Numbered from the stretch's first letter, positions 32,560-45,595 are shown. The stretch is DNA of 64,000 bases from Azadirachta indica (GCA_022749755.1 CM040450.1:5756913-5820912); one strand, 5' to 3'. Numbers and translations: made by a program. The notes: generated from the sequence alone by a model not told the origin.

Positions 32560-35299
32560 CTGGACCGAACTGGACCGGACAGAATACCGACTCACTGGAT
32601 TGCTCTTTGCCCGTTAGGCGTTTCTTCAACTTTCATTTCCCTTTTTCCTGTCGTTTTGGCGGGAGAACGAAAAATAAGTATTAAAGGCGTGTGTAAGATC
32701 AAACCATGTTGTTTTGCTGCCCATGCGCGCGTATGGAATTGACGGGTCGGTCGGCTCGGGTTGGGTGCATTTTCGAACTTCTTTTCCTCCAGTAATTTCA
32801 CTCCACCTCCTCTCTCTTTTTCCTTTTTTAAACAAATTTTAATCCCCTTATTTTCGTGAAAGTTTACAACACATGGCTTAAAAAGTTCTAAATATAGCGG
32901 TAAAAATAATAGTAATATGTTACTTGTAAAATAATAGCTTACGTTAAATATTTTTTAAAAAATATCAATGTCGAATACTATAATAACGTGAGTAGTGTGT
33001 TATTAAAAAATGCGGTATTACCTTCACAAAATTATCTTTTTAATAATCACGTTATCGTTAAGGTATAATTAATTATTATGGTATATAATATAATATAAAT
33101 AAGTATTGAGTCTCGTAAGTAATAAAATTTAATGCTGTGATTTAGACTTACGAGAATGATGTTAAATTTGTAATAAGTTATTATTATAAGAGTTAAACTT
33201 ATTAGTGTGAGCTACATAATTAAAAGACGATACTTATTACCTAATTAAGTCAAATAGACTAATATAAAACACAATATTTTATCAATATTAAAGTCACACG
33301 TAAGATGAAACTGTCTCTGTAACTAATAAAGACCGGATGCATAGTAAAGTGAGCGGTAAAACTTGTGTCTCTTTAATAAGCAAGTGAGAAAAAGTACGTG
33401 CAAGGAAAAAGTATAAGTGGAAACCCACCTCCCATATGGCACGACAACAGTAGGTCCCGTGACAAAGGAGGTGGGGGATGAGTTCATGCACCACTCTCAC
33501 CTATATAAACCAAAGGGGTATTCACTAGTGACATCGTCGACGGCCCTTAACTTGTTAAGTTGCTCTTGTTTTGCATATACTTCTCCATGTGCAGTTGTTG
33601 GAAGAAATTTCAGCATCAACATAATAAAGATTATTCAATGAAGTTGTGGTACATGTATTAACTTTTCTTGTTATTGTAATTATCTAAATAATTGATTGAT
33701 TTAAAATTAAATACATGCGCTGTGAAATTGTATTCAAACTATATATAACGACGTGATGCGGGTATAGCCTCACCATTACTCGTTATTAATAAAATATGTT
33801 GGTGTTATAATTGACCACTGAAAATACGCTTTTATCCCTGTATTGTGTAATATTAATGTGAAAAAAATGAAAATTCTCTAAAAATAAAACTGTTTTTCTT
33901 CCTGAAATAGAAACAACATTAAGATATCCACATAAAATTCCCACCCAGGCGCAAATTTAAAAAAGAAAATGGACGATACAATAATAGTAAAAATCTCTCC
34001 CACATAAACAAATGATTTCAAACTGTACTATAATATTAAAAGAATAAATCTAAACTCAAATTATCGGCAGAATCGTAGTAGGAGAAAAAGAAATATCCCG
34101 CATGGATGCATTGTACGTCATTATAATAATATTAATTTAAACTGGAATTCGTGGTAGAATAATTGGGCACAAAATCATCTTATACAAATACACATCTAAA
34201 ACAGTTTCATAATAATATGATTTAAAGTTAACTTTTTTTTTATAAAAGAATGCAATAAAATATCTTTTCGTTTAAATTCAAATTTCAGAAAATAAAAATA
34301 AAAATCTGCTCAAATATATTTTTTTATACGAGATTTCACTGTCACCTTGGTGATAAAATCATCTCACATGTCCACTTCTACACAAATTTTGTGCAACGCC
34401 TACCCATCGTGTTAGTAATGAAAATCATTTCACATGAACTTAAGACTTTTGAATCACACCTACCATAATGTCAATAATTATTGATTGCTTATAAATTTCT
34501 ACGGTATGGTACCCACTATCCACCAGTCATTTATTTCCCGTTTTGCCTTCATTATGTTTTTTTTTTTATTTTTTTTATTTTTAGTATTTATTATATAAAA
34601 GAGTTGATATAAAACAATAAAAAAAGAGCGCAAATCTAAAATTTATGATAAACGGTTCTGGAAGGGAGCACGGTTTGGCGTTTAAGATCTCTATAACTGG
34701 CAAGTGGGAACGCACGACGATATAAATATTCCTCGGAATGACGTGGAATCAATTCTACTGCCGCACTGGAATGCGTCATCTGTGTGCTACATGCGTTACT
34801 GGGATGCTCGTTAGGTAAAGCTGTTTACTGAAACGACGCCGATTAGCAAATTTTATCAATTGAAACTGTTGATAGGATCTGAAAGCCCCATCTGATCACC
34901 ACTCATCAACTGTCTCCAAATAGTCGCACTGGCTTGCTTTAGTTAGAAAATCGGCCGATCTCTCCACGTGTCTCACTCATAATCAAATCATTTCCACCAA
35001 CCAACCAAAAAGGAAAATTAAAATTAAAAAACATAAAATAAAATAACGAGGAAACGAAGAACGGCCTTAGGTAGTACGAGACCGCAACATCCCTCACTTC
35101 TCTCTCTCAGCTGCAAGCCTCAAATTCAATTTCAAGAAACTCCGCTCGTTCAAACTGTTCACGCCGTCTCTCTATTCAACAGCAATAAATTTCACAGGAA
35201 GTAAGTCGCTTATTTCTGCATCTGCAAAATTTGATCCATGCGCCATTATTAGGTATTTTTTTAGTAATTTTAAGTTATTTATTGTATTTCTAGGTTTGC
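32560..35299. promoter_or_regulatory. Divergent spacer between MCM8 and the PWWP gene
   Basis: Positions 32560 to about 32830 are moderately GC-rich and should hold the MCM8 promoter. Positions 32830-33290 and 33660-34900 are AT-rich with no recognised gene. Around 33300-33640 is a more balanced block with a TATA-like CCTATATAAACC near 33500. The PWWP leader lies at about 35090-35200, with a leader intron from GT at 35201 to AG at 35293, seven nt before the start. Confidence 0.55.
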
Positions 35300-38287
35300 A
35301 TGATGTCTACAAAGCATGAAGAAATCGATTTAAACGTTGACGCCGTTTCGAGTGACATAGAAAACGAGGTTGATACACCCGTGATCGGGGATTCTGTAGC
35401 TGAAACCCTAACGGAGCCTTTTATCGCTCAGGGTGAAGTACAGAGTTCAAAGGTTGATGAAGTTAGGGTTTGTGACTCCGCTGAGGTAGTTTGTGACTTG
35501 AATATATGTGGAAATGATGTTAGTATGGATGGTGAAGGTTTTGAAAGAGAAGTGGATGTTTTAGATAAAGTAGTTAATGTGGAAAAAGGAAATGGAAATT
35601 TAGATAGAGGGTTTGATGCAAAAATTGAAGAAAATTATGGTAAATGTCATGATGGTTTCTCTAGCCGTGATGAGAATGAAATTGAGGGTGTCCCAGTGGC
35701 TGAAAGAGCTTCCAGTGAGGCACAGATGGATTGTGATCGCAATACAAATGTGGTTCCTGTTGGGGAGGTAGTGAAGCAGGATTCTGACCATAGAGGCACA
35801 GATGAGTCATTGCATGAGAAATTTGAGAAGGCAACTACTGATGGTTTGGAAAATGATGCAAAAATTGAAGAAAATGATGGTAAATATGGTGAAGATTTCT
35901 CTAGGCATGATGAGAATGAAGTTGAGGATGCCCTAGTGGCTGAAAGAGCTTCTGGTCAGGCACAGGTGGATTGTGATCATGGTAAAAATGTTGGTCCTGC
36001 TGTGGAGGTATCTGAGGACTCTGACAATAGAGATACAGATGAGTCATTGCATGAGAAATTTGAGGGGGCATCTTCTGGTGGTTCAGAAAATGAGGAAATA
36101 GAAATTGATACCCAAACAAAAATAGAGGTTAATGAGGATCAACTTGTGGATGTTCATGTTTCAGAGGTGAGGGATCCTTCTGATGTTTTAAACGAGTCAT
36201 ATGCAGTCAGTCTAGTTGTAGACTTGGATCCTTATATGACCACAGATATAACTAGATCTAATAATGGGAATGCAAATTTGGTTATCTCAGATCCAGAATT
36301 TTGTGCGGGTGATTTGGTGTGGGGTAAAGTAAGGAGCCATCCTTGGTGGCCAGGGCAGATATTTAATCCTTTGGCTGCATCACAAAAGGCAAGGAAATAT
36401 TTTAAGAAAGATAGTTATTTGATTGCTTATTTTGGGGATCAGACTTTTGCTTGGAATGAAGAATCAAAGCTAAAGCCTTTCCGGGAGCATTTTGCACAAA
36501 TGGAAAAGCAAACCAGTTCGGAAGATTTCCACTATGCTGTTGATTGCACCTTAGAGGAGGTTTCTAGACGGGTGGAGTTTGGGCTGGCATGTTCTTGCAT
36601 CCCCGAGGAAGCTTATGCAAAGATAAAAGATCAGATAATTGTTAATTGCGGAATCAGGAGGGAATCGAGTACGATACATGGTGGGGATGGTTTTTCAAAA
36701 GCAGCTTCTTTTGAACCTTTCAAGCTCTTAGAGAAGATTAGGACATTAGCACAGCTCCCATACAATAGTGAGGTTGACAGGCTGGAATTTGTGACACTAA
36801 AAGCTCAGTTGTCTGCATTTTATCGTTGGAAGGGTTGTTTGCAGCTGCCTGAATTTAATGTGCTTGTTGGGTTGTTGGAAAATGATGCAGAGATCCCACT
36901 TTCAGGGGAAGTGACGCAAGGAGCTGAAATGACCCAAAGTGATGCTCCTGATTTTGCCGATGACAAACAAGTATCTTCGAAAATGGGGAAGTTAAAGAGT
37001 CAGGATGGTTCTTCTCTTAAGAGGAAACGTATTTCTGGGAATGGTACTCGTCCAAGTAAGAAAGAGAAGAGTTTGATGGACTTGATGTCTGAGAAGCGTG
37101 TGAATATATCAAATGGTAAACAAGGAACAGATAGCAAAGATGATGAGTTGATTTCATCATCTTCTGGAAAGAAACGTAAGTCAGTTGATTCCATAGCTGA
37201 TGACATGGCTGTGAAACATAAGAAGTTAGATTCAATATCTGATGACGTGACTGTGAAACAAAAGAAAAGTGATATGTCAGCAGTTAAACATGAGAAGGGT
37301 GATTTGTCACTAGGGGCTGCTGATAAGTGTTTACCGAATAAGAGAACTTTTGGGGTTGGAAATAGCATACTTAAGGTTGCGAGTCAACTAAATGGGTCAA
37401 GTCCAATATTCAAGTCTGGTGATTTAATGCCTCAGCAAACTGTGGTTAAGAATAAGGGCAAGGAAAAATCTCTCTTTAGAAAATCTCAAAGTGAAAAGCA
37501 GTTTCCATTAGATGAGTCTTCCGCCGATGAGTTGCTTTCACAGCTCTGCATGGCTGCTAGCGATCCCATGAAAGGGAGCAACTTCTTGCTTTCTGTGGTT
37601 AGTTTTTTCTTGGAGTTCAGGAATTCAGTCAGCCTGGAACAGTCTCATGAGGGAGTTTCTGGTGAGAAAAGCCAGAAAACATGGACCAATTCAGAAACTA
37701 CTGAAATATCTGAGTCAGGGCCTATGAAAGACACTTATTGGACTGACAGGATAATTCAAAACAATCCTGCAGAGCAGCAAGGACTAGAGGTAAAAAATGA
37801 AGCTGGAGAGCTATTACATGAGACCCCAAGCTCCCCTCTTGGAACAACATCAGCTGTTCAATTAAGTACCCATTTGGAATCTTCTCCGCAGATTGCTGGT
37901 GAAAATTTTGAGCAGGAAGCAGTAAAGCCATTAGACCCCTTTGATGGGTGTTGTAGTGAAGATCCTACCCCTACAGCTTTGATTCTGAATTTCACGAACT
38001 TGGATTCTGTTCCATCAAAAGAAAATCTGAATGAGATATTCAGCCGCTATGGACCTTTAAATGAATTAGAGACTGAAGTGATGAAGAGTAAGCGTGCCAA
38101 AGTGGTTTTCAAGAGGCGTGCAGATGCAGAAGCAGCTTTCAGTAGTGCTGGGAAATACAGCATTTTTGGGCCATCACTTGTTAGTTACTGTCTCAAGTAC
38201 ATGCCTTCTAAGCCGGCTAAATCTTCTTCCCGTGCAACAAAGCGAGGCAGGAAAGCTGCAACATCTGGGAGAGATACTGCAACTTGA
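35300..38287 (+). CDS. PWWP-domain chromatin protein
   Basis: A single coding exon of 995 residues. The PWWP domain is near residues 333-420: AGDLVWGKVRSHPWWPGQIF with the aromatic-cage SHPWWPG at about 346-352. PWWP domains read methylated histone tails and bind DNA, and plant members act in nuclear chromatin regulation. A basic nuclear-localisation-like stretch (KRKRISGNGTRPSKKEK) lies near 573-590. An RRM-like fold near 891-968 (LILNFTNLDSVPSKENLNEI ... RAKVVFKRRADAEAAF) is usual for this family. The N-terminus is acidic (EEIDLNVD) and contains an 80-residue tandem duplication at residues 106-264. The start ATG at 35300 is followed by a second ATG at 35303; either could be used. From memory it matches Arabidopsis At3g09670/At5g02950. 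Confidence 0.9.
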   Translation: MMSTKHEEIDLNVDAVSSDIENEVDTPVIGDSVAETLTEPFIAQGEVQSSKVDEVRVCDSAEVVCDLNICGNDVSMDGEGFEREVDVLDKVVNVEKGNGNLDRGFDAKIEENYGKCHDGFSSRDENEIEGVPVAERASSEAQMDCDRNTNVVPVGEVVKQDSDHRGTDESLHEKFEKATTDGLENDAKIEENDGKYGEDFSRHDENEVEDALVAERASGQAQVDCDHGKNVGPAVEVSEDSDNRDTDESLHEKFEGASSGGSENEEIEIDTQTKIEVNEDQLVDVHVSEVRDPSDVLNESYAVSLVVDLDPYMTTDITRSNNGNANLVISDPEFCAGDLVWGKVRSHPWWPGQIFNPLAASQKARKYFKKDSYLIAYFGDQTFAWNEESKLKPFREHFAQMEKQTSSEDFHYAVDCTLEEVSRRVEFGLACSCIPEEAYAKIKDQIIVNCGIRRESSTIHGGDGFSKAASFEPFKLLEKIRTLAQLPYNSEVDRLEFVTLKAQLSAFYRWKGCLQLPEFNVLVGLLENDAEIPLSGEVTQGAEMTQSDAPDFADDKQVSSKMGKLKSQDGSSLKRKRISGNGTRPSKKEKSLMDLMSEKRVNISNGKQGTDSKDDELISSSSGKKRKSVDSIADDMAVKHKKLDSISDDVTVKQKKSDMSAVKHEKGDLSLGAADKCLPNKRTFGVGNSILKVASQLNGSSPIFKSGDLMPQQTVVKNKGKEKSLFRKSQSEKQFPLDESSADELLSQLCMAASDPMKGSNFLLSVVSFFLEFRNSVSLEQSHEGVSGEKSQKTWTNSETTEISESGPMKDTYWTDRIIQNNPAEQQGLEVKNEAGELLHETPSSPLGTTSAVQLSTHLESSPQIAGENFEQEAVKPLDPFDGCCSEDPTPTALILNFTNLDSVPSKENLNEIFSRYGPLNELETEVMKSKRAKVVFKRRADAEAAFSSAGKYSIFGPSLVSYCLKYMPSKPAKSSSRATKRGRKAATSGRDTAT
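35615..36091 (+). repeat. In-frame 240-bp tandem duplication in the PWWP gene
   Basis: Copy 1 (35615-35854, 80 codons) and copy 2 (35855-36091, 79 codons) both begin DAKIEEN and end at a GLEN/GSEN motif, with TDESLHEKFE near the end of each. They differ by one codon in length and many substitutions, so the duplication is not recent. The repeat is acidic and probably disordered. Confidence 0.9.
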
Positions 38288-41019
38288 TGCCTCAAATTCT
38301 GGTAAATTGTTGAGTTAGAATGTATAGGCATTCATTCTCAAATGTAAACTGATTTTGCATTGCCTTCCTTTTCAGTTTTGATGGGAATGGATGCAAACAA
38401 AATGGGCCGTATCAAATACTGTACTTAGGTGTAATTCTTAGGGAAATTAGGTTTAATTCTTAGGGAAAGAATTCAGCTATCATATCTGACCACCTTGCTC
38501 ATACTTTTATTTGCTGTCACAAGGAAAGGCCTTTCTGAGTTGATTAGGTGCTAGGTTTCTGTTATACTTGCAGATTTCTTAAGCATCAGGAGCCCTTGAT
38601 GCTTGGATATATTCTCTGATTTATTGGCTTCTTGTAACTGGATGTTTAGGTGTACATGATTTGTGAATTGGTTGCCAGACTCTTTGAGACTCTTTAGTGT
38701 TAAATTTAGATGCTGTTTTATGCTTATTCATTATCACGATTCCAAGATTCAGTTTTCTTTGGTTATCTATCATGTTAAGAAGCCGGGCATCATTGCCATT
38801 GATAACTTGGAAAGGATCTGAAACCTTTCATGCTGCGGTTTCTGTGCTTGTCTATGAATCAACATTTGTGTGAGATGCATGGAGTTTTCATCAAGTAACT
38901 TTGCTGCTTGTCATTACTTTTCAGGATACATCAGAACTATAAATGTCGATAGCTGAATTGAAGGGTTTTGAGCAAAAAAAACTGGTTAGCATAGTTTGCT
39001 TGAAGTACAGAGTTACTTCTTGGTAGCTGATCAGATACAGGAAGTTGTAGTCTAATAGTATGAAGTCGTGATTAAGGTAGTCCTATTTTTGAGACAAAGG
39101 AGAAGAAAATTCTTTTTTCTAGCTCAGCTAAGGTAGTTGTAACTGGAGTGTGGATACCAAATATTTTGTAAATTGAATACTATTATTGTAAAAATACAGT
39201 AACTACTATTGGATCATCGCATGCATTTTCACCTTTTATTGGATCCTGATTATGCATATGGCACTAACCCTTGTAGGAGGATTTGTGAGTTGTGTAAGTA
39301 AATTCTGCAGTCGCTGAATAAAGGAGGATATTTGACTTGACTGCTTTTTGAATTTGGCTCTTGTAGGAAGTCTATTTGTCATAATCAAATATCTTTTATG
39401 ATGGATTCGTTTTCTTGTTCTTTTGATGCCCATCACGAGCAGAGTTTGAAGAGTTTTTGAGAATTGCAGCGCCTTGCCAAGGTGGATTATAATGGAGGCT
39501 GCTGTTGAAGCCATTATGTTGTTTTGTTTCATTATTTTGTTCTTCGATTGCCTGAAAAAGCAAAAGAAGGGGACCAAAAAATTTGTATCTTTTGAAAGGG
39601 TTCAAAAAGAAAAGAAAATCAAGGGAACATCAAATGCATGAAAACGTTTGGGAGTTGTTTGGTATTCTTTCTTAAGACGAGTTTTTGGTGCAAGTGATTT
39701 ATGAAAATTATTTAGAAAACGTGAAAAGAAACAGAGAATATGCTGTATCATTGTGGAAAGCAAAATGGTAAAATGTAATAAAATGTTGTTTCCTAAAGAG
39801 TAAATAAATTTTTAATAAAGTAAAACTGAACATAATAATTATTTATATATTTTTTTTATCAAAATTGATTGTCATTAAGAATCCTACTAAACTTTTATTT
39901 TATTATTTTCAATTATTAATTTTTTTTTTTTCTGAAAAATACATTATCGTTTCTAAGACATGTTTATAAATGTATTTTAGAATACGAAAATATCAAACTA
40001 AAAATATTAATTTTTAAAAGTAAATTTGAGAATATCATTGGAAATAATTATATTAAACGAATTTATTATTTAAATATCGAGAAACTTATCCTAAAAATTT
40101 GGAAGAAAATGATAAAAAATTATTAAAAAAAATTATTACGAAAGATATTTGACGTTGGCTTTAAGATCTTAAGATACAATGGAATATGGACCGTTCATTA
40201 TTTTAAATGCAAAAAGGGAATTGTGATATAGATGTTTGAGCTATTGTATTTTTTCAAAATAAGATCATAATTTATTTATTTTTTAAATAAACGTATTTTT
40301 ATTTTTAATATATTTCTATAAATAAAATAAAAAAATCTCTCCAAGTAAATAGAAATTAGTCTAAATTTTGTGTATTTTTGAATAAGTTCACAATAGAGAC
40401 ATAAATTTTTTTAAATATATTAAAAAAATTCGTGATCCATGTTGAAAAATATAGGATAACCTGACATCTTACATTTGGACAACTGTTCATGCATAGTGAC
40501 ACTGAAAAGGTCTTTTGATCATATCGATAATATTATATTAGAGACCACTTTGATACAAATCCAAAACTATTGAATTATTTTGAAGCAATAAAAAATTTAG
40601 GGGCGTAGGTGATAAAACCTCACGCGTAGAAGTAGAATTCTCGAAGGTTGATCTTGATATCAACGGCTCAGCAACCGGAATCATAAAAATAACAAAACGT
40701 CAGTTTGAACCGCTTGATCACTCCGTTGGGGTCCACCACGACTTCATGCAACGGTATAGACGCTCCTTATCATTTTTCCTTTTCGGGCACACTTATACCG
40801 GCCTTTCCTCGCAATTTTCTTTTTTATTATTTTTTTTTAAATTAAAACCGCCGCTTCTCCCAAATTCAAAAAAAAAAAATCTCTCCCTCTTTAGAAATTG
40901 CAATACAATAAAAACCCCTGGTTTTACTCGATCCCACCTTCTCTCGATCTCGAAACTTTATCGATTTAATTAACGTGTAAATTATTCCAGAGCGGCTCGA
41001 TCCATCAATAATCACCGCC
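38288..41019. other. PWWP-gene 3' region, spacer and next promoter
   Basis: Positions 38288 to about 38750 are probable 3' untranslated sequence. From 39780 to 40620 the sequence is very AT-rich spacer with no recognised features. Positions about 40740-41019 are pyrimidine-rich and form the likely leader of the next gene. Small open frames at 39236-39605 on the minus strand look random. Confidence 0.5.
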
Positions 41020-44000
41020 ATGGATGAGTCCAAGAAATCGAGCGATTTCGGTATTCGAGAGCTTAGTCTCATTGACGTCACCTTCGAAGACGATTGTCTC
41101 ATCAGTTCGCCTTTTGCTAGCCCTCCACACCACGCATTTTCAGGTTTTCCTCTTTATTTATTTTAATTTAATCCTCTTTTGTATGGAATTGGAGAAAATT
41201 TTGGTTTGTATTCATTTATTTGAGTGTATTATTGGTGAATTAGGTATAGGCCTATGGAATTTTTGTTTTTACTTCTTACAATCTGGATGTATTTTTCTTG
41301 ATGTTGAAGGCTTTTTAAATGCTCTTTTTGGTATGAAATCTAACTTTTTGTTATGTTCATGAATAAATTGCTAAACATGCTTTAGGTTTCAAGTGTTTTT
41401 TAATAAAAAAACATATATACACACATCGAATCTTTTGGAATCAGGTTGAAAAAGAGGAATTCATTTACTTAATTTGTTAATTTATTGATGTTTAGTAATA
41501 GAAGTTGTAGAGGCGGGGTTAATTCTCCAGTTTCATGCCGATTGTTGTACCAAATTTGATGGTTTTTATTAAGATCATTGATTATTTTTTAATCTTTATC
41601 GGCTTATATGAGAAAAAGATTGCAAGATATATGAGTAAATTTACATTTATGGCTATTGAGTAATGCATGACGTTTTATTGAACCTTTGTGCCTATAGTGA
41701 TGTACAAACATTTGTGGTATTGCTGCATAGAAATGTAAACTTTTATTTTCTTTGAAATTGGCTCTGGTATAACCTAATGTGCATGGGTGAAATGAAATGA
41801 AGACTTATTATTGTATTAGAATTTGTAAATTTTGCATTCTGAGATTGTAATATTGTTTTGAATTTCTAAATTATTGATTTGATTTTGTGTGATGTTCAGA
41901 AAATCAGGAGCACAAAAGTGTTAGGTTCTTGGAGCCCTTTGATGCTATCAATGTAGAAACCTCATTTAACTCGCCTGGAGAAAGAAAACAAGGGTCTCAG
42001 CCACGGGAATCATCAGAACCAGAAAAGACAAGAAGTGGAAAATATAATTTGCGCAAAAGTTTGGCATGGGACAATGCTTTCTTCACAAGTGAAGGCATGC
42101 TCTTATCTATATTTGAAATTTTGAACTCATTATTAATATTTCCTCACATCTGTAACTGAAGTCTCAGAATTAACAACATCTCTTGCATTTGATCAGGTTT
42201 TCTTGAACCTGAGGAGCTGTCTAGTATGATTGGGGGCACTGAGAAAAGTGAGAAACATGCATTACCTGGAATTCAAGAAGATGTCCTTAGATCTACAGAG
42301 TCACTATCTACATTAGATAGTGATTCCTTGACCTTGAAAGGTCTCGAGTCTGATTTGTTTGCAGATATAAGAGCTTCAATCCAGAAATCTAGCAACATAT
42401 CCAATGTGGCAAACTCAAATATTCAGAAGAAATTAGGACTGGAAGAGTCTCAAACCATCCAATGTGAGTATACTTTTGCATTTTTAATTGCAGAAAATAG
42501 TTTTCTCTGTCCGGTGTGTTTCCTGATACAACCATTTGCTTTTTTCTGATTTCAATTCTAAATTTCTTTTGCATCCCAGCACAGTCTAATATTTTCTTTT
42601 TGCTGTTTGGATGAAAAGCAATGGCCTGGTCATTACCTCCTACAACAACCTCATTCTGGGCTGATTTTTCCGCTGAAATTGTTAAACTGCACCTTCATGC
42701 TTTGTGCTTTCTAATCTAGCAAATTCAAACATTTATCTATTTAATTAAACACAATTTATTAGGCCCATAGTATGAGATGGGGTAAGATATGAACAGGAAA
42801 TTAAGTATATTAGTTCTCATTCCTGAACCTGTTTTTATAGTACATAGTGGATCAATTCAGCTATCTGATGCAAATACTTTTTTGTGAAATGGGTTAATGA
42901 CAGTGTAAGACAGAGATTAGTGTTCAGATGCCATGTCCTTGAACCCTGCAGGATGATTTTACTTCATTCATATTTTTAAACAATTTTATTTTTACTGTTT
43001 TCATGCTTTTTCCCTTCCAAAATCATATTAATTAAGCTACTCAGTTAATTGGTTAACTTCTAGATAATTCATGGAGGTGTTAGATTAGTTTCACATTCGC
43101 TCATGTTTCACATCACACTTTTTCTCAAACTAACATACCCTCTCTTGCAGATTCAAAGAAGGTGGACCCTGCCTCTCAAGATAAGGTAAGGCCATCTACC
43201 ATACCATAACCATTATTACTCATTATTTTGTGAAGATTATATAAGTGCTAATCAACCTTCTTGTAACGTTTAGATGAAGCCCAAAGCTGCTCTCAAAAAG
43301 CCAAGTGTTGGCACTCAAGGATCAGGGAAGGCAACAAAGCAGGTCTCTGTTCGTTCACAAAACTTAAAGGTATTTATTTGCTAAATATGCTTAGCGTGTG
43401 CCAATAAGTGCAGTTAAGACTAAAATAGAGTACAGAATTTTAAATACGGCCAGTGCTGTATTGCTTATTGTTTCAGAGCATAGAAAATCCAGCGGTTCCA
43501 CCAACTTGTATCTTTTTATATCTTATTTAAAATTCAAAGACATCTTTTGGCTCATAATCCTTACTAAGTTTGGCATGCTATATAATTGCTTTAAACACCA
43601 CAAAAGCAGTGGATGTGATCTAACTGACACAATCTCATTGCAGTCTGTTGCTTCAAATGGACAGTCAACTATATCTCCTTGTAAGCCACCCAAGGTACAG
43701 GGTAAAATTAATCTCATCTCAACAGTATCTACTAAAAGGGCTTCCCTGGGTGCTAATCGTATTAAAATGGAAAAGGATAGTTCCAAAAATGCATCAGGTA
43801 GTTTTGCTTCTATTTTACATTTTTTTTTTTTTAATCATGGTTCAATGTTACATAGATTAACTTATTTATGTTGGCTGAATGTGCTTTGGATTAGCTCCTT
43901 TATTGGCTGAGTTGCTATGATTCTTGTTCTGATTGTTGTTCACCTTTGACATTTTCTGAATGTTGCAGGTAGAGGGGCTCCAGCATTGAAAATGCCTTTT

Positions 44001-45595
44001 CTTCTGGTGGTACACGGAATCTTCTGCCCAGACCAACTCCACCTTCCAGATCTTTGCGTTCTTCAGCTGCAACCAAAATAGAGCTAACAACTTCTTGTTC
44101 CTCATTTGATAGTTCTGTCAGTGGTTCATCTGACAGCACAGGTAAAACTTCCACGAATTCTGTGAGAAGAAAAAATATTTCTGGAACACAAAATCGTTCT
44201 TCCTTGTGTTCAACTGTCAAATCCACATCAAGGACTGCATCAAGAAGTAAAAGTCAGCCTGGGAGTTCACACCTCACATCCTATTTGAGATCTGTCACAA
44301 AGCTCTCTCCCAGTGTATCACCTAGTAGCTCCATCAGTGAATGGTCCTCGGAATCAACATCATCAACTGCTACGGCTAATCGAAGGCCTATGAGTACAAG
44401 AACTAGCCTGGATTCTAGCTCTTCCATGGGGGTCTCTGTAAATAGTGATGCTCCTCAAGTTTTGGATTCTCATAACAATTCCAGTGATCAACCCTCAGTT
44501 GGAAATAATCCTAAGGTCCCTTGTTTGCAAGGTGAATATGTAAAGGGGACTTCAACAAGAACTGGTTCACTTTGTGCAGTTTCCTCTAAGCCTTCTGGCC
44601 TCAGAATGCCGTCACCTAAAATTGGCTTCTTTGATGGGGTCGTTCTGATTTTTTTCTCACAATTTGTGCATATAGGAATTGAAGTGGTTTTGCCAAAGCA
44701 TTTTTCCAGTGACGGATTTTAAAAAATAAAAAAATGGATATCTAACTTCAAAATGTGTTTTATCTAGTCTTTTGTGAAGCATGCATTGGCAAAATCAACT
44801 CACCTGTTGAATATTGTTTTGAAAATTTTGATTTGATAAACAAGTATCACAGCTGCATGGAGTTTTTATTGTATGCAGGCGAGGTCAGGAGGACGCACAC
44901 CCAATGGAAGTGTACAATCTCATTCTGGTGTACCCAGTGCCTTGACCAGAGTTGGAGCTGGAAGCATTAATCCAAGTTCAGGCTCAAATAAGGCTAAACT
45001 TGGAAAGGTTCAATCTGCTAAAACTGCATTGGCGAACCAAAGCACCCAGCAAACTACCTTGACTGTAAAACCTAGACCTAGTTTACCTCTTCAAGCATCC
45101 GCAAATGCTGCAATAAAGGTCTCTAGCGTGTCAAGAAATGTAAAAAGCCCACTCATATCTCCAAAGCTTCGAAGTAGAATGTCACCTAAAACTAGTGTAG
45201 AAAGCCTTTCGAAGGGTGCAGAATCTGGATTTAAAGTATATGATATAAGTACTTTAGAAAGCCCGGATGTTTTAAAAAATAAGACGAGCCCAGAGAGCAA
45301 GGGTACTACTGATGCTCTGTGTATGAAGTTAAATCCTATGGGTGAAAGCACCCATGCTTTTGGCGATTCACATTCCATCTGCGATGCTGAAAATATCAAC
45401 CCATCTGAGAAAGTGATTGAAAATGCAAAATTGGGCCAACATTTTCCCAACAATGTCAATGAGAAGGAAAGAGCTCATATTGAAGATAAAGTTAAAGATC
45501 TGACCAAACAAGTTGCAGTTATTGATATAAATGTGGAAGTAGAGAAGACAGTCACCTCTCTTACTCCTGAGAGCATTCTGACTAAGGGAAGCTAA
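41020..45595 (+). CDS. Uncharacterised Ser-rich plant protein, frame broken by one base
   Basis: I do not know a function. Exons: 41020-41143, 41900-42094, 42197-42463, 43151-43185, 43274-43369, 43644-43797, 43969-44638, 44879-45595. The protein would be about 752 residues, rich in Ser, Thr and Lys and largely disordered, apart from a conserved N-terminal part (RELSLIDVTFEDDCLISSP, NLRKSLAWDNAFFTS, FLEPEELSSMIGG). Exon 2 appears to end at a GC donor (AAG|GCATGC). In exon 7 the frame set by exon 6 meets a stop at 44079-44081 after about 327 residues. One extra A in the run at 43989-43992 would restore LKNAFSSGGTRNLLPRPTPP and make every later phase agree. From memory the homologues are Arabidopsis At2g37070 and At3g53320, next to NF-YB8 and NF-YB10. 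Exon structure is inferred from frame and splice sites. Confidence 0.75.

Noticed and set aside
39236..39605. Overlapping minus-strand open frames after the PWWP gene
   Set aside because: No recognisable product, no start context or splicing, and they lie in a likely downstream untranslated/spacer region.
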